DNA of 23,102 bases, from positions 3,748 to 26,849 of the forward strand of contig CAJUSM010000019.1 of assembly GCA_910588935.1 (NCBI GenBank), given 5' to 3'. A program made the position numbers and the translations under genes. Below, piece after piece: positions 8,988 to 15,342 of this stretch (positions within the stretch are counted from its first letter, which is position 1; the number at the start of each line of letters is the position of its first letter). This DNA comes from an uncultured Oscillospiraceae bacterium (GTDB taxonomy: Bacteria > Bacillota > Clostridia > Oscillospirales > Acutalibacteraceae). The notes beneath the pieces were generated by a model. That model had not been told where the DNA came from and did no database searches. It saw only the letters and a list, made by a program, of their open reading frames with translations.

Positions 8988-10314
8988 AATTTGTGGGGCT
9001 ACATATGAGTACGGTGGAGATAAAGACACCGTCTATATATTTGCTTTCCAGCCGGCCATTATATTTTTGGGAAATATCCCTGATATTACGTAGCCCAAGG
9101 CCATGTGTTTTTGAGTCCCCGGCTTTTGTGGAGACAAGGCTGCTGTTCGACTGAAAAGGATTTTTCGCTACGGAATTGGTCACTTTGAATAGGACAAATC
9201 CCTCATGCTGCTGAATGTCTAGAGTTACCTTTCTATCCTCAACAATGTTTTCACAGGCTTCAAAAGCGTTTTCCAGTTGGTTAGCCAGAACTCCGCAGAT
9301 ATCAGCTGGTTCAAAGCTAGCCAGGTCTTGAATAGTGGTTGTATATTCAAACTGTATTCTCTTTTGCTTGGCTTCCACCAGCTTTGTATTGATAATAGCG
9401 TCAATAATATCGCTTCCGCTTCTGCATAGGTGGGCAGACCAAAGGTAACTTGACGAGATTGAGGCCACATACTCTGTTATGGAACGGCAGTACTCCTTTT
9501 GAGCAAGGCTATTGATAACAGCAAGATGGTGTCGGAAGTCGTGGAGGCCCTTGGCATTATCCATAATACTTTGGTTCATAAGATAGTAATTGTTTTCCAT
9601 CATCTGGTTCATAGTGGTAAGCAGACGGTTGGTCGCTTTCTCCTGTTCGGAGGATGTAACCGCGATCATTGAAAATGCCAGTATAATTATGAAGCACAGC
9701 AATGCAGAAAACGAGATTAAGGCCGCGCCCTGCAGCTGGATAAAATTGCCGTACAGCATCATTGCGGCTAGGTATTGCATGGTGCTATAGGCTAAAACTG
9801 TACATACAAAGAGCCAGACGATCGATTTATTGCGTAACTGAGCCAGCTTAGTAATATGGGGCCGAAAACGGTAATATAGCAGTGCGTCGCAGCTTTTATC
9901 CACAAGCAAATAAGCCATTCGAGTCTTTCCTGGTACCAAAATATCGTAAAAAGCTTTGCGGGGATTGCCTAACAACAGTCCATACCCAGTGACCAAGATA
10001 TAATCGATGGATTGGATGACGAACATTGCCAGGACGCAGACAGTAAAGCATGGTAGCCACTTCCCGTTTGACAGCACTTTCTTAATTGCAAATGCTGAAA
10101 AAATTATGCTCCCTATGGGAGTAAGGAAAGAAAAGGGGAACCAGGTATTTATACAAGTAATATATGTGGTAATAATGGCTGTGCACAGGCAGACACTTTT
10201 CCCTTTTTCTTTCATTGAATATATAGGCTCCGAAACATGGATACCTGTATTCAATATGAGAAGGGTCTCTGTAGTGCTTGCCAGTACTTCAATCATCATA
10301 TATAAAAGATTCAT
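8986..10314 (-). CDS. GHKL sensor histidine kinase, AgrC-like
   Basis: 442-aa membrane kinase of the HPK10/AgrC type. Six or seven hydrophobic spans fill residues 5-220. A helical segment (221-258) leads to the phospho-acceptor motif LHDFRHHL, with H262 in the family FRHD position. The ATPase part has the N-box LANQLENAFEAC (343-354; N345, N349) and the G-box THGLGLRNI (403-411). Such kinases usually sense peptides and phosphorylate a LytTR regulator; here that regulator is directly upstream. The ATG lies 3 bases after the regulator's stop codon, and its ribosome binding site GGAGTGAATAG overlaps that gene's end, so the pair is translationally coupled. No agrB or agrD is visible nearby, so its signal is unknown. 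Confidence 0.92.
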   Translation of the reverse strand: MNLLYMMIEVLASTTETLLILNTGIHVSEPIYSMKEKGKSVCLCTAIITTYITCINTWFPFSFLTPIGSIIFSAFAIKKVLSNGKWLPCFTVCVLAMFVIQSIDYILVTGYGLLLGNPRKAFYDILVPGKTRMAYLLVDKSCDALLYYRFRPHITKLAQLRNKSIVWLFVCTVLAYSTMQYLAAMMLYGNFIQLQGAALISFSALLCFIIILAFSMIAVTSSEQEKATNRLLTTMNQMMENNYYLMNQSIMDNAKGLHDFRHHLAVINSLAQKEYCRSITEYVASISSSYLWSAHLCRSGSDIIDAIINTKLVEAKQKRIQFEYTTTIQDLASFEPADICGVLANQLENAFEACENIVEDRKVTLDIQQHEGFVLFKVTNSVAKNPFQSNSSLVSTKAGDSKTHGLGLRNIRDISQKYNGRLESKYIDGVFISTVLICSPTN

Positions 10315-10317
10315 AGC

Positions 10318-11031
10318 CTATTCACTCCAAAGGCGCAAGATCGTTTCTTTCACTTTGGGCATCATTGGCCGACTAATTGGCAGGCGCTCTCCATTTTTCA
10401 TAACCATCCAGCTGCCATCAATGGCGCGAGCAAAATCCAGATTGATAAAGCAGCCCCGTTCAGTAAACGCAAACCTTGGATCATTTATTTTATCAAATAA
10501 TTCCTTAATTCCCCTATTGTCTGAAAGGGTACCCTGAGCTGCAGTTACAATCTGTAAGCTGCGGTAATTTTTACGGACATAAATAATATCTTTATAAGGG
10601 ATACGTGTCACATTGCTGTAAAAAGACACCAATAGACAGTTTTTATCAGCGTCTGCTAAAGCCTTTAAAGCGGTTTCCATTGCTTCTGGTAGGGTGTCTG
10701 CCATCCGTTCTTTCAGAACATACCGTAAGGCGTTAACCGTATAGCCTTCCGCCGCATATTCCAAATAGGAGGTTAAAAAGATAATTGCTGTTACAGGTTG
10801 AAATTCTCGGATCACTTTTGCCACTTCAATTCCACTGATTTCAGGCATTTCCACATCCAAAATGTATATGTCAAAGCGATCCCCATCCGCAAGGGAAGAG
10901 AGAAGATTGTAAGGTTTTAAGTAGACTTTTACTTGGAAAGAACAGCTTACCTTTTCCATCTGCGCTTTCACAAGATTTTTAACATCCTGAAGAAACTCCT
11001 CGCTGTCATCTGCGATGGCAATTTTAATCAC
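10318..11031 (-). CDS. LytTR-family response regulator, AgrA-like
   Basis: 237-aa transcription factor. The receiver domain (about 1-120) has acidic residues D8 and D9, phospho-acceptor D59 in YILDVEMPE, and the switch region FLTSY. The LytTR DNA-binding domain (about 140-235) shows the ISRP-type ending seen in AgrA/VirR relatives (LPISRPMMPKVKETI). The conserved receiver lysine appears as K131 in RYVLKER. The start is GTG at 11031, supported by CCAGGAGTGAAGAG just upstream on this strand; no in-frame ATG is better placed. It is first in a two-gene operon with the kinase. An unusually long, structured leader precedes it (11060-11286), suggesting that transcription of this regulator is itself controlled. 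Confidence 0.93.
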   Translation of the reverse strand: MIKIAIADDSEEFLQDVKNLVKAQMEKVSCSFQVKVYLKPYNLLSSLADGDRFDIYILDVEMPEISGIEVAKVIREFQPVTAIIFLTSYLEYAAEGYTVNALRYVLKERMADTLPEAMETALKALADADKNCLLVSFYSNVTRIPYKDIIYVRKNYRSLQIVTAAQGTLSDNRGIKELFDKINDPRFAFTERGCFINLDFARAIDGSWMVMKNGERLPISRPMMPKVKETILRLWSE

Positions 11032-11059
11032 TAGCTCTTCACTCCTGGCTGAAACAAAT

Positions 11060-11114
11060 CTAGGGCAACACCACGCAAAGATTGACCTATGGGCTTTGCG
11101 CGGTGTTGCCCTAG
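11060..11114 (-). terminator. 21-bp hairpin in the regulator leader, candidate attenuator
   Basis: On the - strand, CTAGGGCAACACCGCGCAAAG (read as 11114-11104 then 11103-11094) pairs with the arm at 11080-11060. There is one A-C mismatch in 21 and a 13-base loop. ATTTGTTTC follows, a modest T-run, 22 bases before the regulator's ribosome binding site region. The stop codon of the small ORF at 11111-11146 lies inside the first arm. This suits a transcription terminator disrupted or permitted by a ribosome at the ORF end. Alternatively it is a small mobile palindrome, since both arms begin TAGGGC and are TA-bounded. Confidence 0.6.
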
Positions 11115-11146
11115 GCTACATGGTAGCGGTAAAGTTCTATGAGCAT
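11111..11146 (-). CDS. possible 11-residue leader peptide of the two-component operon
   Basis: ATG CTC ATA GAA CTT TAC CGC TAC CAT GTA GCC TAG, giving MLIELYRYHVA. AGGA lies 5 bases before the ATG, a plausible ribosome binding site. The ORF sits on the predicted transcript of the regulator-kinase operon, and its stop codon is within the first arm of the large hairpin. A ribosome stopping near the end would cover the hairpin base and change termination. Two tyrosines, one arginine and one histidine in the last seven residues could sense tRNA charging or an antibiotic-type stall. I do not recognise the peptide; chance occurrence of so short an ORF is possible. Confidence 0.4.
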   Translation of the reverse strand: MLIELYRYHVA

Positions 11147-11201
11147 AAAGGTCCTGCTGTTGTGCTTGTTATATCGAAAAGCTAATTGGGGCATTCCGGT
11201 A

Positions 11202-11277
11202 CTTTTGCAGGGCAAAAGGCGTCTGCTTCGCGGATGAGGAAAACTCCGTGAGTACAAAAGCGTCAGCTTTTGCACTC
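11202..11277 (-). promoter_or_regulatory. compact structured RNA region with alternative hairpins
   Basis: Two hairpins face each other. GAGTGCAAAAGC/GCTTTTGTACTC (11277-11266 with 11261-11250, loop of 4, one G-T) lies at the probable transcript 5' end. CTTTTGC/GCAAAAG (11218-11212 with 11208-11202, loop of 3) lies about 30 bases further on. Because arms 1 and 4 share GCAAAAG and arms 2 and 3 share CTTTTG, arms can also pair across the two hairpins, so exclusive folds are possible. No known riboswitch class is recognised. Confidence 0.4.
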
Positions 11278-11286
11278 ATTATATCA
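11278..11286 (-). promoter_or_regulatory. extended -10 promoter for the two-component operon
   Basis: On the - strand TGATATAAT matches an extended -10 (TGnTATAAT) exactly. No good -35 lies at 17 bases; TTGAAG is 13 bases away, too close. The predicted start near 11271 would give a leader of about 240 nt before the regulator GTG, carrying the hairpins and small ORF. Confidence 0.55.
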
Positions 11287-11619
11287 CACTTCTTCCCTTC
11301 AATGTGGATTTCTGCCTAAATTGTTGGATTGTCTGTATTCAATTGACAGTACAGATGAAATGTGAAGATTTAAACAGTAAGAAAATACGCCAAAGATGTG
11401 CTATATAGCACACCCTCAGAGCTTGATCTTTGAAATTACGTTGTTTCTATCAAATTAATGGTTCTACTTTGATGTGGACGCTCACTCTGTTTCCATACGG
11501 ACCTCTAAACCTCGATAAAGTTCTGCCGAGGAGTAATACACAACAGTGTGCCCATCCCGAAAAAGCAGACAAAAAATCCGAAAAAAAGTGACTGAACACC
11601 AAGCACTCAAGCAGCAAGC
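11287..11619. other. intergenic stretch without a recognised gene
   Basis: About 330 bases between the two-component promoter and the IS3 remnant. It contains a perfect 16-base palindrome at 11397-11412 and an isolated TTGACA on the + strand at 11343-11348 with no good -10. No continuation of the truncated MFS gene could be recognised here. The left part (11485-11619) may be the non-coding end of the IS element, but no terminal inverted repeat was identified. Confidence 0.5.
11397..11412. repeat. perfect 16-bp palindrome
   Basis: TGTGCTATATAGCACA is a perfect dyad. Its size and A/T-rich centre resemble operator sites for dimeric regulators, but no intact gene is adjacent. It may be a relic of the region that existed before the IS insertion and deletion. 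Confidence 0.4.
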
Positions 11620-12213
11620 AAAGCGATCCGGTGACAGCCTGCTTAAAGCAGAATGCGGGGGAGAAGGGTTATAAAAGGCTTCAATATACTCAAAAATATC
11701 ACTTCGAGCCTGTGCTCTGGTGGCGTAGTGGCGCAAATGCACAAGTCCTTGACCATGGCCAGATACAGCCAGCCTTCGTCAGTAGGAATATAGGTGATGC
11801 CGCCCACCCAGGCCTGATTTGGCTGTTCAAAGTGAAACTGGCGCTCACGCAAATTTGGGACCACAGGATAGCCATGATTGGAGTTTGTGGTAGATTTATT
11901 CGAGAGTATGCCGTGGGCGATCACATCCTTTTGCTTCGCTATTTGTTGCGCAGGGCGCGATTCTTCGTCTCCAATTCCCGGGCCTTTTTGCCTCCCGGTT
12001 CTGCCGGTCCGCCTGTCTGGGGGAAGGGGCGCCCGCTGCTTTCAACCCGTTGCGCAGTGTGTCGCGACAGATTCCAAGCTCTGCCGCGACTTCCTTGCTG
12101 GGGCGTCCCCGCCCTGCTATCAGGCGGATTACCCCCTCTTTGAATTCTTCATCGTACCACGGTGGCGCGATCCCTTTTTTCTTTCCCTTCTTTTTTCCTC
12201 CTGTTCTTTCCAT
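11620..12213 (-). pseudogene. IS3-family transposase remnant (orfA/orfB), decayed
   Basis: Three pieces in different frames keep IS3-family signatures. The orfA helix-turn-helix part lies near 12000-12213 (WYDEEFKEGVIRL, GRPSKEVAAELGICRDTL). A frameshift follows, leading to RELETKNRALRNK and a stop. An orfB middle part at about 11745-11924 has TTNSNHGYPVVPNL and QAWVGGITYIPTDEGWLYLA, containing the first catalytic Asp position of the DDE core (here in GGITY, where GDITY is usual, so the catalytic Asp is lost). An orfB end at 11620-11742 has HLRHYATRAQARSDIFEYIE and HSALSRLSP. The N-terminal part of orfB and the stretch with the second Asp are deleted. It cannot make an active transposase. It truncates the MFS gene on its upstream side. 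Confidence 0.88.
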
Positions 12214-12240
12214 TATAACGAATGCTTTTCTGTCTTTCAA
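12212..12240 (-). promoter_or_regulatory. consensus-like promoter reading into the IS3 remnant
   Basis: TTGAAA (12240-12235), a 17-base spacer, then TATAAT (12217-12212) on the - strand. The -10 overlaps the first possible ATG of orfA, so the native transposase would start slightly further in or be nearly leaderless. Because it survives intact, it may still produce transcript toward the intergenic region. Confidence 0.7.
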
Positions 12241-12269
12241 GATGGGATGGGGATAACGCCTGAGCAGGC

Positions 12270-12518
12270 GCAGAGCCGGACATTAAACCGCTGAAAGCTT
12301 TTTACCACAAAAGGCGAGATCAATCCTGTGGCATTTCCAGAAAGCGTGGACTGTATGGCAATATCTCCACGGCCTATTCCCATATCCTCTGCAATGGGTG
12401 AGTAGAAAATTCCTACAGAATTCATACACAGCTTCACAGAGCTTGCCATCAATAGGCAGGAGGAAATCAACACAGCAATATGCTTTTTTGTCTTAATTAT
12501 GTTGGGTTCCTGTTCCAT
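12270..12518 (-). pseudogene. MFS transporter, truncated after about 80 codons
   Basis: The N-terminus of a 12-span major facilitator protein. After a hydrophilic start come a hydrophobic helix (IAVLISSCLLMASSV) and the loop CMNSVGIFYSPIAEDMGIGRGDIAI, typical of oxalate/formate-antiporter-like MFS members, then part of span 2. Homology fades near residue 80, where the reading frame runs into the IS3-remnant flank and stops at 12237. The ATG at 12518 overlaps the last 26 bp of the GH13 gene and is preceded by GAGGCAAAG. The original arrangement was a GH13 enzyme plus sugar-transporter operon. Usual family length is around 400 residues, so function is lost. Confidence 0.72.
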
Positions 12519-14166
12519 CTTTGCCTCGAAAAATCACAGACTCGTAGGGGCGAAGTGTTGGTCCGCAATAGCCCCCTACCCGGTCGTAAGAGGAGAGCAA
12601 AATTTCACCGGCATGTTCCAGCAAAGCAGTGGGAATTTCCTGATGCTCTTGGGAAAAATTATGGAATGCCAATAGTGTCTCTGTTTCGGTGCTTCTAGAT
12701 AAGGCAATAAGTGTTGCCTTGCCAGTTTCCAGGAAAGACAAAGCCCCTCGAGAAAGCGCCGAGCACCCCTTGCGCAGAGCAATCAATTTTCGGTAGCATT
12801 GGTAAACGGAGTGTGGATCCTGCCGTTGAGCTGCCACATTAATCTTAACGGTGTTAGGATTCACTTTCAGCCAGGGTTGGCCAGTAGTAAAGCCTCCGTT
12901 GGCAGAGCTGTCCCACTGCATGGGCGTACGGGCATTGTCTCTGCTTTCCAGCTGGGCCCGGGCCAGAGCGGCCTCTGGAGACAGTCCGGAAAGTATTAGC
13001 TGGCGGTACCGGTTTTGCGTGTCAGGGTCATTGTAATCTTTAATAGAAGATAATTTCAAATTTGTCATTCCGATTTCTTCACCTTGGTAGATAAATGGAG
13101 TGCCGGGAAGGCTATGGAGGAACATGGCCAAAAATTTTGCGGAAACTTCCCAGTATTGACTGTCATCCCCATAAAGTGAGACCTGCCTTGGCTTATCATG
13201 ATTGCTAAAGAATCTTGCCCACCATCCGCTTTCCTTTAGGGCTTGATAGCTTTCCCAAATATCATTTTTTAGTTTTTCTGGCGACCAAGTATCGATTTCA
13301 ACCATAGGCGGCACAAAGGGAATTGCCATATCGAATTCTTCCCGGTTTGTATTAACATAGTTGCTTAGTTCGTCTGTAGTAGGTGCGGAGACCTCTCCTA
13401 CTGTCAGAACATTGCAGGGAGCATAGATGCGCCGGTTCATTTCTTGAATATAGGCATGGGTACCAGGGCGCCCGGCTAAGCAGTCAGGAAAGGCGTATCC
13501 ATCCGGCAGAGGAGGCAGGGAAGAATCAGGAAAATCCTGGGGTTTGTCCAGGTAACTAATGGCGTCTATTCGGAAACCATCCACTCCCTTGTCTACCCAC
13601 CATTCTATCATGCTAAAGATTTCCTCTCTGAGCTGCGGGGAAGCCCAGTTTAAATCCGGCTGTTTTTTGGAAAAGTAATGAAAATAGTATTGATCTCGCT
13701 GGGGCACATACTCCCATGCGCTGCCGCCAAAAACAGAAGCCCAGTTGTTGGGAGCTTTGCCATTTACTGGGTCTCGCCAGATGTAGTACTCACTTTTGGG
13801 GTTCCCTTTTGATGAACGAGATTCTTCAAACCAAGGATGTTCGTCAGAGGAATGGTTTACTACCAGATCCATAATCAGACGGATACCCTTTTGATGGCAG
13901 GCGTCCCGCAGGTGATTCCAGTCCTCCATTGTGCCAAATTCTTCCATAATCTCTTGGTAACCGGAAATATCGTAGCCGTTGTCATCATTGGGCGAGCGGT
14001 ATACAGGAGAAAGCCACAGAGCATTCACCCCTAATTCTTCCAGGTGTTCCAGCTTTTCTAAGATGCCGGGTAAATCGCCAATACCATCGCCATTGGAGTC
14101 ACAAAAGCTCCTGGGATAAATCTGATAGATAATAAGGTCTTTGATCCAATCTTTTTCCGCGGTCAT
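12493..14166 (-). CDS. malL: GH13 alpha-glucosidase / oligo-1,6-glucosidase family
   Basis: 557-aa cytoplasmic enzyme releasing glucose from the non-reducing end of short alpha-glucosides, the usual length for the oligo-1,6-glucosidase subfamily. GH13 regions are clear: DLVVNH (100-105), GFRIDAISY (197-205, nucleophile D201), VGEVSAP (256-262, acid/base E258) and FFSNHDKPR (319-327, stabiliser D324). A calcium-site-like DSNGDGIGDL lies at 23-32. Residue 202 after the nucleophile is Ala; in this group Val there is linked to alpha-1,6 preference and Ala to alpha-1,4, so maltose-type activity is plausible (inference). The ATG at 14166 has AAAGGAGGAAA upstream. The gene has its own promoter and overlaps the truncated MFS gene. 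The symbol is a family-level assignment. Confidence 0.92.
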   Translation of the reverse strand: MTAEKDWIKDLIIYQIYPRSFCDSNGDGIGDLPGILEKLEHLEELGVNALWLSPVYRSPNDDNGYDISGYQEIMEEFGTMEDWNHLRDACHQKGIRLIMDLVVNHSSDEHPWFEESRSSKGNPKSEYYIWRDPVNGKAPNNWASVFGGSAWEYVPQRDQYYFHYFSKKQPDLNWASPQLREEIFSMIEWWVDKGVDGFRIDAISYLDKPQDFPDSSLPPLPDGYAFPDCLAGRPGTHAYIQEMNRRIYAPCNVLTVGEVSAPTTDELSNYVNTNREEFDMAIPFVPPMVEIDTWSPEKLKNDIWESYQALKESGWWARFFSNHDKPRQVSLYGDDSQYWEVSAKFLAMFLHSLPGTPFIYQGEEIGMTNLKLSSIKDYNDPDTQNRYRQLILSGLSPEAALARAQLESRDNARTPMQWDSSANGGFTTGQPWLKVNPNTVKINVAAQRQDPHSVYQCYRKLIALRKGCSALSRGALSFLETGKATLIALSRSTETETLLAFHNFSQEHQEIPTALLEHAGEILLSSYDRVGGYCGPTLRPYESVIFRGKDGTGTQHN

Positions 14167-14217
14167 TCATTTTCCTCCTTTAATTCCGCCATCAGGCCAA
14201 TTGGCGGCTATGGTGTA

Positions 14218-14247
14218 ATTGTACCAGCAAACTAGTAGAAATGTCAA
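14218..14247 (-). promoter_or_regulatory. promoter of the GH13 gene
   Basis: TTGACA (14247-14242), an 18-base spacer, then TACAAT (14223-14218). A small inverted repeat, CCGCCA...TGGCGG (14187-14208), lies between promoter and ribosome binding site and could be an operator or mRNA hairpin. No classic catabolite-repression (cre) site was recognised. Confidence 0.75.
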
Positions 14248-14340
14248 CGATCTGCCGGAGGGTTGCGACGAAAAAATTGTCAAAATTGTTTGTGCTTGAT
14301 GGTATCAGCTAGGCAAGTTTTACTTGAGTAAAGAAAAAGC

Positions 14341-14369
14341 TTGCAAAATGGTTCTCTTTGATATAAAAT
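14341..14369 (+). promoter_or_regulatory. probable promoter of the cyclophilin lipoprotein gene
   Basis: TTGCAA (14341-14346), 17 bases, then TAAAAT (14364-14369), within TATAAAAT. It lies 34 bases before the ATG, leaving a short leader. It is divergent from the GH13 promoter. Confidence 0.55.
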
Positions 14370-14402
14370 AGAGTGGAATTTCAAAATAAGGGGAGGACCT
14401 TT

Positions 14403-15242
14403 ATGAAACGTATAATTTGTATTTTTCTCGCTTTGGCACTTGTGCTCTGCCTGTCTGCCTGTAATAATTCGTCGACGCTTAATGTGATCGGAAATGCGGA
14501 CAGCTTGGTAAAACTGGACGATGAAAAGCTGAAACAAAAGCTGAATAACCAGAAGCTGGGTTGGCAGCTGGAAGAGCCGGAGAAGGGGGAAGAGATCGCT
14601 GTTGTCACAATGCAAACCGGAGAGGTCATTAAAATACGATTTTTTCCAGACGAGGCACCGAAAGCGGTATACAATTTCAAGCACCATGCGCTGAATGGTT
14701 ATTACGACGGCTTAACATTCCACCGCGTAATGAAGAATTTTATGATTCAAGGCGGCAGCCCAGACGCTACAGGAACAGATGGGGTAAGCGTATGGGACCA
14801 GCAGTTCGAAGACGAGTTTGCTGACAATTTGATTAACCTGGACGGCGCTCTTTCCATGGCCAATGCTGGCGCAAATACCAATGGCAGCCAGTTTTTTATT
14901 AACTGTTCAGATACGCCCTTTGAAGAAGAGGCATGGGAAAACTATGCTCAGGGGTTTGAAGTGTATAAACAAAACCCGGAAACTTTTGCAGCCACTTATG
15001 GCAAATGGCTGGATATGGATAAGGTAGGGGATGACTATAAAGCCCTATACAGTGAGCATGGAGGCAATCCTCACCTGGATGGCGCCTACTCTACCGATGG
15101 CACTGGCCACACTGTTTTTGGGCAGGTTTTTGAAGGAATGGATAATGTCTATAAGCTTTCCCAGGTTGAGACAGACCCTCAAAACAACAAGCCCATTACC
15201 GATGTGGTGATTGAAAAGATTGAAATCGTCAAATATGAATAA
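14403..15242 (+). CDS. cyclophilin-type peptidyl-prolyl isomerase, lipoprotein
   Basis: 279-aa surface lipoprotein predicted to catalyse cis-trans isomerisation of prolyl bonds in exported proteins. The ATG at 14403 is chosen over an in-frame GTG at 14373 because GGGGAGG precedes it and the signal peptide then begins MKR. Lipobox LSAC puts the lipid-modified cysteine at residue 20. Cyclophilin core: FHRVMKNFMIQGG (106-118, with R108, F113, Q116) and SMANAGANTNGSQFFI (151-166). The late segment GHTVFGQVFEGMD (235-247) is separated from the core by roughly 50 extra residues (about 171-225), longer than in minimal bacterial cyclophilins. The position equal to the human CypA tryptophan appears to be His. 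Own promoter and terminator, so monocistronic. Confidence 0.94.
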   Translation: MKRIICIFLALALVLCLSACNNSSTLNVIGNADSLVKLDDEKLKQKLNNQKLGWQLEEPEKGEEIAVVTMQTGEVIKIRFFPDEAPKAVYNFKHHALNGYYDGLTFHRVMKNFMIQGGSPDATGTDGVSVWDQQFEDEFADNLINLDGALSMANAGANTNGSQFFINCSDTPFEEEAWENYAQGFEVYKQNPETFAATYGKWLDMDKVGDDYKALYSEHGGNPHLDGAYSTDGTGHTVFGQVFEGMDNVYKLSQVETDPQNNKPITDVVIEKIEIVKYE

Positions 15243-15277
15243 TGCGTGGAGAATGATTTTACAATTTTCCCCATAAA

Positions 15278-15311
15278 AAGCAGCCCGCCAAGTTAACTTG
15301 GCGGGCTGCTT
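15278..15311. terminator. perfect palindromic bidirectional terminator
   Basis: A 34-base perfect palindrome (AAGCAGCCCGCCAAGTT and its complement) with a run of A before and TCATTTTA after. It lies between the convergent cyclophilin and isocitrate dehydrogenase genes and should end both transcripts. Confidence 0.93.
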
Positions 15312-15342
15312 CATTTTAGTTGGAGTAAGTGAAAGGGAAAGA

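Noticed and set aside
11631..12143. 170-codon + strand open frame
   Set aside because: It is antisense to the IS3 remnant, whose - strand translation shows clear transposase motifs.
14373..14402. Upstream GTG start for the cyclophilin
   Set aside because: It would put ten hydrophilic residues before the lipoprotein signal and includes the ribosome binding site of the ATG at 14403.
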